From NCBI RefSeq assembly GCF_900636535.1, contig NZ_LR134289.1:5542923-5606922 (forward strand): a stretch of 64,000 bases of DNA, read 5' to 3'. This document shows positions 29,125-39,087 of the stretch, piece after piece; position 1 is the stretch's first letter, and every line of letters starts with the position of its first letter. This DNA comes from Chryseobacterium gleum. GTDB taxonomy: Bacteria > Bacteroidota > Bacteroidia > Flavobacteriales > Weeksellaceae. Under the pieces are notes generated by a model that ran no database searches, was not told where the DNA came from, and saw only the letters and a program-made list of their open reading frames with translations. Position numbers and translations under genes: made by a program.

Positions 29125-30405
29125 TTACCCTTCAAGCTTTTTCTCAACATCATGCGGATGGTCCAGGCAGTATTGAAGCTGGTTTTTGTCAAGCTGCTTT
29201 TCCCAGTTGGCAACAACAACGGTCGCTACTGAGTTTCCAATAACGTTTGTTAAAGCTCTGCATTCACTCATAAACTTGTCAATTCCGAGAATCAAGGTCA
29301 TTCCAGCAATCGGAATTTCAGGAACTACAGCCAATGTTGCTGCAAGAGTAACAAACCCTGCGCCTGTAACACCTGCTGCACCTTTTGAACTTAACATCGC
29401 TACCAGAAGGAGCATAAGCTGCTTTTCAAGAGGAAGATGAATGTTTAATGCCTGTGCAATAAAAAGAGAGGCAAGAGTCATATAGATATTCGTTCCGTCA
29501 AGATTAAAAGAATATCCGGTAGGAACTACCAGGCCTACAATTGCCCTTGAACAGCCTGCTTTTTCAAGTTTTTCCATGATTCCCGGTAAGGCAGATTCCG
29601 AAGAACTGGTTCCCAGAACAAGGAGAAGCTCTTCTTTAAGGTAAAAAAGAAATTTGAAAATGTTAAATCCATTATACCATGCCACGGCCCCCAATACGAT
29701 AACGACAAAAAGAATAGACGTAATATAGAATGTGCCGACAAGAAATATCAGGTTTAATACAGAATGAAGTCCATATTTTCCGATCGTAAAAGCCATTGCT
29801 CCGAAAGCTCCGATTGGGGCAAGCTTCATAAGCATATGTACGATTTTAAAAACCGGAGTTGACAGATCCTGTAAAAAATCAGTTACTTTCTGGCTTTTTT
29901 CTTTTGTTAAAACCAAAGCAACTCCCATTAAAATAGCCACCAGCAGAACCTGAAGAATATTATCACCCACCAAAGGACTGAATAAAGTCTCCGGGATAAT
30001 ATTCATAATAAAACCGGTAAGAGTAGATTCATGAGCTTTGGCCTGATATTGTGAAACGTCACCCGACAGAGTAGAAGGGTTAATATTTAAACCATGGCCA
30101 GGCTGTAAAATATTCCCTACTATTAACCCGATAATAAGAGCAAGGGTTGAAAAAGTGAAAAAGTAAATCATTGCCTTTATTGCAATTCTTCCTACTTTTT
30201 TTAAATCGGTCATATGGGCAATTCCCAACGTAAGTGTAATGAAGATTACCGGAGCGATAATCATTTTCACTAATTTGATGAATCCGTCCCCTAAAGGTTT
30301 CATCTTTTCTCCCAGTTCAGGATAAAATTTTCCAAGAAGAATACCTGCAATTATGGCGATAATCACCTGGAAATAAAGCTGATTGTATATTTTTTTTGCT
30401 TTCAA
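29125..30405 (-). CDS. dctA: dicarboxylate/cation symporter (DAACS family)
   Basis: A 426-residue transporter with about eight helices and two re-entrant loops. The signature [16 protein letters not shown] and the unwound helix [20 protein letters not shown], with the NLDGT substrate site, place it in the glutamate/dicarboxylate:cation family, closest to DctA-type C4-dicarboxylate carriers. It probably imports succinate, fumarate or malate, but a glutamate or aspartate carrier is possible. Confidence 0.85.
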   Translation of the reverse strand: MKAKKIYNQLYFQVIIAIIAGILLGKFYPELGEKMKPLGDGFIKLVKMIIAPVIFITLTLGIAHMTDLKKVGRIAIKAMIYFFTFSTLALIIGLIVGNILQPGHGLNINPSTLSGDVSQYQAKAHESTLTGFIMNIIPETLFSPLVGDNILQVLLVAILMGVALVLTKEKSQKVTDFLQDLSTPVFKIVHMLMKLAPIGAFGAMAFTIGKYGLHSVLNLIFLVGTFYITSILFVVIVLGAVAWYNGFNIFKFLFYLKEELLLVLGTSSSESALPGIMEKLEKAGCSRAIVGLVVPTGYSFNLDGTNIYMTLASLFIAQALNIHLPLEKQLMLLLVAMLSSKGAAGVTGAGFVTLAATLAVVPEIPIAGMTLILGIDKFMSECRALTNVIGNSVATVVVANWEKQLDKNQLQYCLDHPHDVEKKLEG

Positions 30406-30511
30406 AGAACAGTCGTTTTGTTTTTTTAAGGGCGAAAATTAAGAAAATTTATCTGAAAACATGACAAATGTCATTGAAAAGAATCTATAGAACTGGTCTT
30501 ATAAGGTGGTT

Positions 30512-30550
30512 AAAAAAGTTTCGGCTTCATTCGAAGAATGAAGCCGAAAC
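30512..30550 (-). terminator. ggt terminator
   Basis: On the minus strand GTTTCGGCTTCATTC, 3-base loop, GAATGAAGCCGAAAC and then six T: a perfect 15-bp stem, 25 bases after the ggt stop. Confidence 0.93.
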
Positions 30551-30575
30551 TGTATTGTTTGATAATCTGACCTGT

Positions 30576-32264
30576 TTATTCAACGGCAACTGAATCATCT
30601 CCACGGCCGTCTGCCACTGCATGAATATTTCCGTTTTCATCAAGAACGATTATTTCTGTTTTTCCGATATATTTTGTCTTTTCAATAACATAATTTTTAC
30701 TCTTCAGTTCAGAAATGGTACTTTCAGGGAAATTGTTCTCTACCGTAATGGTTTCCGGAAGCCACTGATGGTGGAACTTTGGTGCATTTACTGAGAGATT
30801 GGCATTCAGTTTAAAATCTACAACATTTACAATAGATTGGTATACTGATGTTGGAATGGTTGTTCCTCCGGGAGTTCCCACCACCATATAAGGCTTTCCG
30901 CCTTTAAGGAGAATGGTTGGTGTCATAGAGGAAAGCATTCTTTTATTAGGCTGGATAGAATTGGCTTCTCCACCCACAGCTCCAAACATATTCGGCACTC
31001 CCGGCTTAATAGAGAAATCATCCATTTCATTATTTAAAAAGAATCCTGCTCCGGAAACTAAAACTTTACTTCCGTAATATCCGTTAAGGGTGGTGGTTAC
31101 TGAAGCAGCATTTCCATCCTTATCTAATACGGAAATATGAGTAGTCTGCATCGATTCCTTAGGCTGTTCTATGATTTTGCCAACTTCTGCGCTTGGAGTA
31201 GCTTTATCAAAACTGAAATTTTTCCATCTGCCTTTCAGGTATTCGTCAGAAATCAGGTAAGAAGTTTTATCCTGAATAAAATCCGGATCTCCCATATATT
31301 CTGCTCTGTCTGCGAAAGCTCTTCTTTCTGCTTCAGCCATAATCTGAACTGCTTTTGTTGAGTTCTGCTGATATTTTTCCAGGTTTTCAAAACTTGCCAT
31401 TCTCAGCATTTGAGCAAGCAGCACTCCACCGCTTGATGGTAAAGGCATGGTGACAACATCATTTCCTTTATAATCAAATTCAAGAGCTTTTCTTTCTGCA
31501 ACTTTATAGTTCTTAAGATCTTCCAGCGTGATGATTCCGTTCCCTCTTTTCATTTCAGCAACCAGGAGTTCAGCTGTTTTTCCTTCATAAAAACCTTTAG
31601 CTCCCGATTTCTGAATGCGTTTTAAAGTCTCGGCAAGATCTTTTTGAATTAACAGATCTCCGGCTTTCCAGGGAGTATCTTTTACAAAAATGATCGAAGA
31701 TTTGTTGTGCTTCTGAAATTTTTCTCTTTGGTTGTTCAGCATTTCTGCTTCTTTATCTGTGATGGTAAACCCTTTTTCTGCGAGATCAATGGCAGGCTGG
31801 ATGATCTTTTCCATCGGCAGCTTGCAATACTTCAAGGTAGCAAAAAATCCTGCGACACTTCCGGGAACGCCTACTGCCAGCCTTCCATTTTGAGAAAGAT
31901 CAGTATCCGCTTTTCCTTTTTTGTCGATATACATATCCCGTGAAGCTTTCTTAGGAGCAGTTTCCCTGTAGTCCAATGTAAATCTTTCCCCATTGTTTTT
32001 AACCCCCACCAGAAATCCGCCGCCGCCAATATTCCCAGCCTGCGGGTAGACAACAGCAAGCGCATACTGTGTCGCTGTAACAGCGTCATAAGCATTTCCG
32101 CCCATCTTTAAGATTTTAGCTCCAGCTTCACTGGCTAAAGGATGTGCAGAGACTACTACACCTTTGTTTTTTACCTGTACTTCCTTGATAATATTGATAT
32201 CTGTGAATTGAGCCCAGCTGAACTGAACTGCCAACAGCATCGAAGCAATTAAAATCTTCTTCAT
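30576..32264 (-). CDS. ggt: gamma-glutamyltranspeptidase
   Basis: A 562-residue exported Ntn-hydrolase (signal peptide about residues 1-18, ending SWAQ). It removes or transfers the gamma-glutamyl group of glutathione. The precursor should cleave itself before the Thr of QTTHISVLDKDGNAASVTTT. Other family motifs are GGNAYDAVTATQYAL, GNIGGGGFLVG, LDYRETAP, KRMLSSMTPTI and VGTPGGTTIPTSV. Length is normal. It stands as a single gene with its own terminator. Confidence 0.95.
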   Translation of the reverse strand: MKKILIASMLLAVQFSWAQFTDINIIKEVQVKNKGVVVSAHPLASEAGAKILKMGGNAYDAVTATQYALAVVYPQAGNIGGGGFLVGVKNNGERFTLDYRETAPKKASRDMYIDKKGKADTDLSQNGRLAVGVPGSVAGFFATLKYCKLPMEKIIQPAIDLAEKGFTITDKEAEMLNNQREKFQKHNKSSIIFVKDTPWKAGDLLIQKDLAETLKRIQKSGAKGFYEGKTAELLVAEMKRGNGIITLEDLKNYKVAERKALEFDYKGNDVVTMPLPSSGGVLLAQMLRMASFENLEKYQQNSTKAVQIMAEAERRAFADRAEYMGDPDFIQDKTSYLISDEYLKGRWKNFSFDKATPSAEVGKIIEQPKESMQTTHISVLDKDGNAASVTTTLNGYYGSKVLVSGAGFFLNNEMDDFSIKPGVPNMFGAVGGEANSIQPNKRMLSSMTPTILLKGGKPYMVVGTPGGTTIPTSVYQSIVNVVDFKLNANLSVNAPKFHHQWLPETITVENNFPESTISELKSKNYVIEKTKYIGKTEIIVLDENGNIHAVADGRGDDSVAVE

Positions 32265-32464
32265 ATGATTGTTTTTTCTTGAAACAAAATTATTGAATTT
32301 TCAGTGAATCACAGCCTGATGATCATTGCATTTGATTTTTTCTTTCATTGAAATTATCTTATTGAAGATGAAGATGGTTATCAGAGAAACGTTTTTAAAT
32401 ACACCTTTTTTATTATGGTTGACATGTTTTTTTTACTTTTGTACAATTCTAAAAAAATCTGAAA

Positions 32465-33430
32465 ATGGAATCCTATACGGAAAGAATACTGATTACAGGT
32501 GCCCTGGGACAAATTGGTACCGAACTTACAAACAGACTTGTTGAAATCCACGGAGCGGAAAATGTTGTTGCTTCAGGACTGGACAGATGGCAGGAAGGAA
32601 TTACTTCTGCCGGACACTATGAAAGAATGGATGTTACCAATACGCAATTGGTAAGACAGGTGATTAAAGATTACGATATCACTACAGTGTATCACCTTGC
32701 TTCGCTTTTATCCGGGACTTCGGAAAAGCAGCCGATTTTCGCATGGAAATTAAATCTTGAACCACTCCTTCATTTTTGTGAAATGGCGAAAGAAGGGCTT
32801 CTTAAAAAGATCTTCTGGCCAAGTTCTATCGCGGTATTTGGAAAAGGAATTCCAAAGCACGATGTGGAACAGGATGTAGTGTTGAATCCTACCACTGTTT
32901 ACGGGATTTCAAAAATGGCAGGGGAGAAGTGGTGTGAATACTATTTCGACAAACATGGGGTGGATGTAAGAAGTATCAGATATCCCGGGTTGATCTCATG
33001 GAAGACGCCTGCAGGAGGTGGAACTACTGACTATGCTGTTGAGATTTTCTACAAGGCCATTGAAGACGGAAAATACACAAGCTTTATTTCCGAGAATACA
33101 GGAATGCCAATGCTGTATATGGATGATGCTATCAATGCAACCTTAAAACTGATGGAAGCTCCAAAAGAAAGCTTAACGGTTCGTTCTTCCTACAATCTGG
33201 GTGGAATGTCATTTACCCCAAAAGAACTGGCGGAAGAAATCAAGAAAGAAATTCCGGATTTTACGATTGATTATAACCCGGATTTCAGACAGGCAATTGC
33301 AGATTCATGGCCGGCTTCTATTGATGATTCAGTAGCAAAAAAAGACTGGGGTCTGACGTATGATTTCGGAATTTCTGAGATGACAAAAGATATGATTAAG
33401 AATCTGAAGGTAAAATTAGCTAAGGATTAA
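32465..33430 (+). CDS. L-threonine 3-dehydrogenase, SDR (GalE-like) type
   Basis: A 321-residue NAD-dependent short-chain/epimerase-fold enzyme. It has the Rossmann motif ILITGALGQIGTEL, the active-site pair YGISK (Tyr, Lys) and PGLISWKTPAGGGTTDYAV, a segment typical of the GalE-like threonine dehydrogenases known from Flavobacterium and Cytophaga relatives. It oxidises threonine to 2-amino-3-ketobutyrate. No kbl gene is adjacent. The alternative is another sugar-nucleotide epimerase, but the GGGTTDY segment argues against it. Confidence 0.85.
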   Translation: MESYTERILITGALGQIGTELTNRLVEIHGAENVVASGLDRWQEGITSAGHYERMDVTNTQLVRQVIKDYDITTVYHLASLLSGTSEKQPIFAWKLNLEPLLHFCEMAKEGLLKKIFWPSSIAVFGKGIPKHDVEQDVVLNPTTVYGISKMAGEKWCEYYFDKHGVDVRSIRYPGLISWKTPAGGGTTDYAVEIFYKAIEDGKYTSFISENTGMPMLYMDDAINATLKLMEAPKESLTVRSSYNLGGMSFTPKELAEEIKKEIPDFTIDYNPDFRQAIADSWPASIDDSVAKKDWGLTYDFGISEMTKDMIKNLKVKLAKD

Positions 33431-33436
33431 TAATGT

Positions 33437-33466
33437 AAAGTAATGCTTTAATTACTTTTATTTTTA
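33437..33466 (+). terminator. threonine dehydrogenase terminator
   Basis: AAAGTAAT, loop GCTTTA, ATTACTTT then TATTTTT. Short AT-rich stem, moderate strength. Confidence 0.6.
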
Positions 33467-33514
33467 ACATCTGATTTTTAATATTTTATAAAATTTACAT
33501 AAATTTTAATTTAA

Positions 33515-34267
33515 ATGGTATTATTGACTTTTAACATCACTTGTATTGAAGCCGGAGTAAAAAACGGCTCTCAAATTTCTGATGAAGAGCGATTAAAAAT
33601 CACTGAAGATAATACCAAAGCAATTCTTAGAATTTTAGATATTCATGATATCAAATCAAGTTTTTTTGTAGAGATTTCTCTTACTGAAAAACTTCAGAAT
33701 TTAATAAAAGCAATTTCATCCAAAGGGCATGAAATTGCTTTTTATAATAAAGGTTCAAATCCTGAAGAAATAGAAAATGCCAAAAAGAATATTCAGGATC
33801 TGCTGGAAAAACAGATCAGGGGAATCCGCCAGAAAGATGTGAAAGTTCCGCAGGATATTCTGAAGCTGATGGAATTCAATTACGTTTCTAATATTGATAA
33901 TGCCAATATTCTTTTTCCTTTCAAAAGGCTCAAAAGAGATACGGAAATTACAGAAGAGGACGGACTGAGTATTGTTCCGGAAAGTATCTCTCCTTACAGC
34001 CAGCTGCCCTATAATGACTTCGTATTCCAGATCCTGCCGATGAAGTATTATCAGAATATGGTGCTGGAGACTTTGCAGAATGAAGAATTTGTGCTGATCT
34101 ATCTTAACACATGGCAGTTTACGGATTTTAAAAAATACCGTTTTGATATTCCTTTTTACCGCAGCTTATTTTCGGGTAAAAAAATGGAGGACAAATTAGA
34201 TGCCCTCCTTACTTTTCTCAATGACAGGGAAATGGCTACTTCCCGTATGAAAGATTATATTTTTTAG
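33515..34267 (+). CDS. NodB-fold polysaccharide deacetylase-like protein, degenerate
   Basis: A 250-residue protein with a polysaccharide-deacetylase outline: VLLTFNITCIEAG at the N-terminus, SSFFVEISLTEKL, SKGHEIAFYNKG and a C-terminal LIYLNTWQF. The catalytic residues are mostly missing: the TFDxD motif reads TFNIT and the HxxxH motif keeps at most one His (KGHEIAFYN). It is likely a non-catalytic member, perhaps binding glycan. No signal peptide is visible. Confidence 0.6.
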   Translation: MVLLTFNITCIEAGVKNGSQISDEERLKITEDNTKAILRILDIHDIKSSFFVEISLTEKLQNLIKAISSKGHEIAFYNKGSNPEEIENAKKNIQDLLEKQIRGIRQKDVKVPQDILKLMEFNYVSNIDNANILFPFKRLKRDTEITEEDGLSIVPESISPYSQLPYNDFVFQILPMKYYQNMVLETLQNEEFVLIYLNTWQFTDFKKYRFDIPFYRSLFSGKKMEDKLDALLTFLNDREMATSRMKDYIF

Positions 34268-34440
34268 GTGATAGGTTGTAGGGATTAGATTGCAGGGATT
34301 AGGTAAAGGGTTTAAGGTTTTAAGTTCAAGGTTCAAGGTTTAATGTTTGATGTTTGATGTTGTGTGTAACACCTAACCCGGAATAAACTAACTCGCAACC
34401 AAACAACCAGCAACCAATAACCCGCATCCCGGACCCCGCC
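34268..34440. repeat. degenerate G-then-C skewed intergenic repeat
   Basis: Between convergent genes. The left half repeats GGTTGTAGGGATTAG, AAGTTCAAGG and ATGTTTGATGTTTG; the right half repeats AACCAGCAACC and CCCGCATCCCGGACCCCGCC. The halves are roughly complementary in composition. No coding potential. Confidence 0.65.
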
Positions 34441-34443
34441 TCT

Positions 34444-35649
34444 CTAACTCAGTTCAAAAAGTGTAATCTCCGGCAATACACCCACTCTTCCCGGATATCC
34501 CAATACTCCAAACCCTCTGTTAACATACAGCAGCTTTCCTTCACTTTCATATAAATCTGCCCACTTAGGATATTTATATTGTACCGGTGACCATTTTACA
34601 TTTTTAAGATCCAGACCAAACTGCATCCCATGAGTGTGTCCCGAAAGGGTTAGATGGATGTTTGCAGGATGTTTTTTTACCACATAATCAAAGTGGGTAG
34701 GGTCATGGCTCATCAGGATCTTCGTGGCGGATTCCGGTACGTTTTTTAAAGCATCATCAATTTTACCAAATTGAGGGAAAGGTTTTAATCCCCAGTTTTC
34801 AACACCTAGAATATAGAGCTTTTCTCCGTTTTTTTCAATAATCCTGTGCTCGTTTCTCAACATATCAAATCCGGCTTGTTTTTCATAGCGGATCAGGGTG
34901 TCAAGATTTTCTTTTTTGGCTGCAGGTGATTCCCAGGTTACATAATCTCCGTAATCATGGTTACCCAATACCGCAAACTTGCCATCTTTAGCCTGTATTT
35001 TTGAAAATAAAGGAATAAACGGTTTAAACTCATCCGCAACATTATTCACCATATCTCCGGTAAATAACACCAGGTCGGGCTTTTGTTCATTGATCAGCTC
35101 AATGGCATGCTCTAATTTGCCTGGATCAGAGAAGCTTCCGCTGTGAACATCAGAAATCTGGATGATTTTATAGCCTTTGAAGCTTTTCGGAAGATTGGTG
35201 AAATTTACCCTTACTCTTCTCACTTTATGTCTGTACTTTCCAAACGTGATTCCATCTATGAAAAGAGCAGAAAGAACCCCACTCATTCCCAATCCGACAA
35301 GGCTCAGGAATTTTCGTCTTTCCGGGAAGAAGTTTTCTGAAGGTTTGGAAAAACCTATAAGATAGCCTCCGATTCTGATGATATCATCAATTAATAAAAA
35401 CAGAACCACGAAAATTTTCGGAAGGATAAAAATCAAAAATAATGAAATCATGATCTGGGCCCTTACCATGCTTCTGTCTGATCTCTGGTAATGGGTAACT
35501 TCATAAGCGAAGATTCCATACACAGCTAATGATATAACCCAGTATCCGATTTTGATCCAAAGGTTGTCGGTAAGTGTTCTGACAGCCTGGTAAATATATA
35601 TTTCCAAAAAGAGGAAGATTCCGGCAATGATTAAAAAATTCTTTTGCAT
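34444..35649 (-). CDS. membrane-anchored metallophosphoesterase
   Basis: A 401-residue protein with about four helices in the first 150 residues, then a calcineurin-like phosphoesterase domain with all metal motifs: QISDVHSGS, FTGDMVNN, LGNHDYGDY, MSHDPTH and SGHTHGMQFG. The domain faces the outside or the cytoplasm depending on helix count. It resembles YkuE/YaeI-type phosphoesterases, for which UDP-sugar lipids have been suggested as substrates. The substrate here is not known. Confidence 0.88.
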   Translation of the reverse strand: MQKNFLIIAGIFLFLEIYIYQAVRTLTDNLWIKIGYWVISLAVYGIFAYEVTHYQRSDRSMVRAQIMISLFLIFILPKIFVVLFLLIDDIIRIGGYLIGFSKPSENFFPERRKFLSLVGLGMSGVLSALFIDGITFGKYRHKVRRVRVNFTNLPKSFKGYKIIQISDVHSGSFSDPGKLEHAIELINEQKPDLVLFTGDMVNNVADEFKPFIPLFSKIQAKDGKFAVLGNHDYGDYVTWESPAAKKENLDTLIRYEKQAGFDMLRNEHRIIEKNGEKLYILGVENWGLKPFPQFGKIDDALKNVPESATKILMSHDPTHFDYVVKKHPANIHLTLSGHTHGMQFGLDLKNVKWSPVQYKYPKWADLYESEGKLLYVNRGFGVLGYPGRVGVLPEITLFELS

Positions 35650-35654
35650 GTCTG

Positions 35655-35691
35655 ATCAAAAAAAGCACAAAGAATAACTTCCCTGTGCTTT
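35655..35691 (-). terminator. terminator of the KAS III-like gene
   Basis: On the minus strand AAAGCACA, 14-base loop, TGTGCTTT then more T. Lies between the KAS III gene and the phosphoesterase gene. Confidence 0.75.
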
Positions 35692-35715
35692 ATATTTTTT
35701 TGTTTATTAAATATT

Positions 35716-36783
35716 TTAAGGAAATCTGTAAACGATAGCATTGATGTTCATTCCGGCACCTACCGAAGTCATCACAATGTTACCTTTTTCTTTAAACGAT
35801 TGACCCTCCATTTTTCCTTTAATTATTAAATCATACATGGTAGGAATAGTTGCTACAGAAGTGTTTCCGAAATCCTGGATCGTCATTGGAGAGATAGCAT
35901 GATCGTATTCTTTCACATCATAAAGCTTGTGAAGTCTTTCAATCATGGCGTAATCCATTTTAGCATTAGCCTGGTGAATTAAGATTTTGTCTATATCTTC
36001 AATAGAAAGACCTGCATCAGTAATGGTATCTTTGATGGCAACCGGTACATTTTTCAGAGCGTATTCATAGATTTTTCTTCCTAACATTCTTACATATAGA
36101 CGTCTCTGATCAACTTCTTTATTGATGGAAGGTGCGTTTTCAAGATAGTTCAGTTCCGGGCCATTGTCACAGATTGTATTGTGAGCGATAATACCTACAT
36201 TTTCTTCATCTGTTGCTTTTACGACTACAGCTCCTGCACCGTCAGCAAAAATCATTCTGTTTCTGTCATGAGGATCTGTTACGCGGCTTAATGTTTCACC
36301 TCCTATTACCAGAATCGTTTTGGCTACTTTGGCTTTGATCAGGTTATCTGCCAGAATCATGGCTTCTACCCATCCAGGGCATCCGAAAAGCATATCGTAG
36401 GTTACGCACTTTCTGTTTTTGATTCCCAGTTTGTTCTTCACTCTCGCTGCCATGGTAGGCATAAAATCAGCATATCCGTGTTCAGTAACTTCCCCGAAAT
36501 TGCTTGCATAAATAATATAATCCAGGTCCTCGCCATCTACTTTTGCATCCTCAAGGGCAATTTTTGCAGCTTCATAACCGATTTGTGAGTTGGAAAGATG
36601 ATCCTCAATGAATCTCCTGTTTTCGATTTCTGTAATCTCTACAAATTTCGCAATGGTTTCTTCCACAGGCTTTTCAATCTTTACTCCGTCTTCAGTGTAG
36701 AACTCAGAATTCATGAAGTAATCTCTACCAATAACTCTGTTCGGAATATAACATCCAGAGCCAATAATGATCGTATTCGGCAT
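35716..36783 (-). CDS. beta-ketoacyl-ACP synthase III family protein
   Basis: A 355-residue thiolase-fold condensing enzyme. The catalytic Cys is C135 in MLFGCPGWVEA, with His in ILIHQANAKMDY and Asn in QDFGNTSVATIP. Those are the KAS III residues. The length and the DADGAGAVV-like segment (FADGAGAVVVKA) fit a FabH-like protein, but it may not be the housekeeping FabH: DarB-type enzymes of aryl polyene or dialkylresorcinol pathways look similar. No such cluster is nearby. Confidence 0.85.
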   Translation of the reverse strand: MPNTIIIGSGCYIPNRVIGRDYFMNSEFYTEDGVKIEKPVEETIAKFVEITEIENRRFIEDHLSNSQIGYEAAKIALEDAKVDGEDLDYIIYASNFGEVTEHGYADFMPTMAARVKNKLGIKNRKCVTYDMLFGCPGWVEAMILADNLIKAKVAKTILVIGGETLSRVTDPHDRNRMIFADGAGAVVVKATDEENVGIIAHNTICDNGPELNYLENAPSINKEVDQRRLYVRMLGRKIYEYALKNVPVAIKDTITDAGLSIEDIDKILIHQANAKMDYAMIERLHKLYDVKEYDHAISPMTIQDFGNTSVATIPTMYDLIIKGKMEGQSFKEKGNIVMTSVGAGMNINAIVYRFP

Positions 36784-36884
36784 TCGTTTATATGATTTTT
36801 TTAAAGTTGCAAAGTTAATAATTAATATTAATAACGGAGAATTAAAAATATTATTAAATTTGCAAAAATTGTACTTTACAATCT

Positions 36885-37454
36885 ATGAAAAACAACTCGT
36901 CCTTAAAAGGCTTACTTATTGCAGCTGTGGCGTTTATCGTTGCCTTTGGGATCTACTTCCTTTTTTTAGCCAAGAAGAATTATTATGTTGTAGATAATCC
37001 TACCCCGAACACCTACTATTTCAAGATCAACAACGGATCTGAAGGAATTATTTCAGCGGGGCAGTATGTGCATGTGGATTTGAATAAAGGGAAAAACTCT
37101 ATTCAGGTTTTTGATCAGAACAAAAAAATGCTGTATGACTCGGCATTTGAAGTTAACAAACTTCGTGGTCTGATCAATATTACACACCAGGATTACTACA
37201 TTAACGATCAGTATTACGGTTACAATCTTAAAAAAGATTCGTTACTGGCCAATCTTGATAAAACGGTCATTGACGGAAAGGATTATTACGGAGGAGCCAG
37301 ACACTTCAATAAGCTTTACACAGAAGATTTTTATTACAATGTGGATGAAGACTATGACAAAGTGATCAAGAATATCCAGAAAGTGGAATCAAGATCCAAA
37401 ATCTTCAGAAAGCAGGATTACCTAAATTATTACAAAGAATATTACAAGTTTTAA
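36885..37454 (+). CDS. membrane-anchored hypothetical protein
   Basis: A 189-residue protein with one N-terminal helix (about residues 9-28) and a Tyr-, Asn- and Lys-rich extracytoplasmic part. I do not recognise the family. TAAATTTG at 36855-36862 gives a likely -7 box. It ends 3 bases before menG, so it is probably the first gene of an operon with menG and porT. Confidence 0.75.
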   Translation: MKNNSSLKGLLIAAVAFIVAFGIYFLFLAKKNYYVVDNPTPNTYYFKINNGSEGIISAGQYVHVDLNKGKNSIQVFDQNKKMLYDSAFEVNKLRGLINITHQDYYINDQYYGYNLKKDSLLANLDKTVIDGKDYYGGARHFNKLYTEDFYYNVDEDYDKVIKNIQKVESRSKIFRKQDYLNYYKEYYKF

Positions 37455-37457
37455 GTT

Positions 37458-38189
37458 TTGACAAAAGATATCACCAAAGTTACTCCCTACAATTCAGAGG
37501 CTACAAAAAAAAGCCAGGTAGAGGATATGTTCGACAACATTGCACCGAAGTATGACCTTCTGAACCATGTTTTATCCATGAAAATTGACGTTTTGTGGAG
37601 AAATAAACTGGTAAAATGGATGAAAAATGATAATCCGCAGGAAGTGCTGGATGTGGCTACAGGAACGGGAGATCTGGCAATAACTATTGAAAAAGGAACC
37701 GGTTCTAAAGTGGTTGGATTAGATTTATCACAACAAATGCTGAATGTTGGCGTTATTAAAATAAAAAAACTTAAATTAGACGGCAAAATTTCCATGCAAA
37801 AAGGAGATGCAGAAAATTTACCTTTCGAGGACAATAGATTTGATGCGGTTTCCGTTGCATTTGGAGTAAGGAATTTTGAGAACCTTACCAAAGGTTTGGC
37901 AGAGTTAAGAAGAGTAGTTAAAGATAACAAAAGTGTTTATATACTGGAGTTTTCAAAGGTTGAGGGTTTCATGGGGCCATTTTATATGTTTTATTTCAAA
38001 AATATATTGCCTGCGATTGGCAGACTGGTTTCCAAGGATAATAGGGCATATACATACCTTCCGGATTCTGTAAATGCTTTTCCTTTCGGGGAGAAGATGA
38101 AGCAAATTCTTTTAGATACGGGATTTAAGAAAGTTGAATATAAAAAATTAAGTTTAGGTATAGCCACAATTTATAAAGCAACAAAGTAA
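37458..38189 (+). CDS. menG: demethylmenaquinone methyltransferase, TTG start
   Basis: Methylates demethylmenaquinone in the last step of menaquinone synthesis. The 243-residue protein has the SAM motif VLDVATGTGDLAI, FDNIAPKYDLLNHVLS, VGLDLSQQML and FGVRNFENLTKGL of the UbiE/MenG family. No ATG fits the conserved N-terminus. The TTG at 37458, giving MTKDITKVTPYNSEATK, is the best start. The next gene starts 3 bases after its stop. Confidence 0.94.
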   Translation: MTKDITKVTPYNSEATKKSQVEDMFDNIAPKYDLLNHVLSMKIDVLWRNKLVKWMKNDNPQEVLDVATGTGDLAITIEKGTGSKVVGLDLSQQMLNVGVIKIKKLKLDGKISMQKGDAENLPFEDNRFDAVSVAFGVRNFENLTKGLAELRRVVKDNKSVYILEFSKVEGFMGPFYMFYFKNILPAIGRLVSKDNRAYTYLPDSVNAFPFGEKMKQILLDTGFKKVEYKKLSLGIATIYKATK

Positions 38190-38192
38190 CCT

Positions 38193-38975
38193 ATGAATAA
38201 ATTTCTATTAAAAGCACTGGTTTTAACCTCAGTAAATGTTGCCGTTTTTGCAAACGCGCAATTCAGAACCCGAAACAGAATGGACAAGTTGGAAGATTTC
38301 GACGAACAGAAATTCAGTTGGGGGTTTTATTTGAACGGGAACAGACTGGATTACCGCATTGTTTTACATCCGAAATATGGGATGAATGATAATGAAAACC
38401 TTGTTACCTCTAAGGAAAGTTATAGTTTCGGTGCCGGGCTTATTGCAAAATGGAGACTGAACGACTATTTAGACGTAAGAATAGAGCCGGGTTTACAGTT
38501 TGCACAAAGACAGTTGACTTTTAATACTCAATCCAATGATATTTATGCAGGTGGATCTTTAACGAATGATCCCTTCATACCGTTCCCTTTACAGGAAAAG
38601 GATAAAGTAAGAGAAATTAAATCTACATTAATAGATATTCCGGTACTTCTGGAGCTTCACGGACAAAGATGGTACAACTCAAGACCTTACGTTGCAGCAG
38701 GGGTGAACTACGTAGTAAACCTTCAGTCTAATGCAACTTCTACAGATGATAACATGCAGGGGATCTTCAGATCTACCACCCACAACTTTGCATGGTCTGC
38801 AGAAATGGGAATCCAGTTTTATTTCAACAAGTTTAAACTGACTCCTGCGATCAGAGGAACATTCTTCATGAACAATGAAAAAGTGGCGGATAACGCAACT
38901 ACACCTCCTTACTGGGCATCTGCAGTTTCTACATTGCAGACAAGAGCAGTAATGTTTGTTCTGAAATTTGAATAA
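38193..38975 (+). CDS. porT: PorT/SprT-type outer-membrane barrel protein
   Basis: A 260-residue exported protein (signal peptide ending NAQ at about residue 23) with alternating beta-strand segments ending in VMFVLKFE, a barrel-type C-terminus. Position directly after menG/ubiE, size and overall look fit PorT/SprT, a component of type IX secretion and gliding machinery in Bacteroidota. A general OmpA-like beta-barrel is the alternative. Confidence 0.75.
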   Translation: MNKFLLKALVLTSVNVAVFANAQFRTRNRMDKLEDFDEQKFSWGFYLNGNRLDYRIVLHPKYGMNDNENLVTSKESYSFGAGLIAKWRLNDYLDVRIEPGLQFAQRQLTFNTQSNDIYAGGSLTNDPFIPFPLQEKDKVREIKSTLIDIPVLLELHGQRWYNSRPYVAAGVNYVVNLQSNATSTDDNMQGIFRSTTHNFAWSAEMGIQFYFNKFKLTPAIRGTFFMNNEKVADNATTPPYWASAVSTLQTRAVMFVLKFE

Positions 38976-39000
38976 AAAAATTTTCAGTGGAAAATACATG

Positions 39001-39026
39001 GGAGACGCTCTGGCGCCTCCTTTTTT
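39001..39026 (+). terminator. porT terminator
   Basis: GGAGACGC-TCTG-GCGCCTCC with one A/C mismatch, followed by six T. It shows that an in-frame ATG at 38968 is not the start of the coiled-coil gene. Confidence 0.8.
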
Positions 39027-39058
39027 GTTTATATATCAAAATATAGAGCGTTTTATTT

Positions 39059-39087
39059 TTGTTAGTGTTATTATTTTTTTATTTTTG
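39059..39087 (+). promoter_or_regulatory. zap operon promoter
   Basis: TTG at 39059-39061, 18-base spacer, TATTTTTG at 39080-39087: a full consensus match. Transcription would start near 39094, about 20 bases before the ATG at 39115. Confidence 0.55.
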
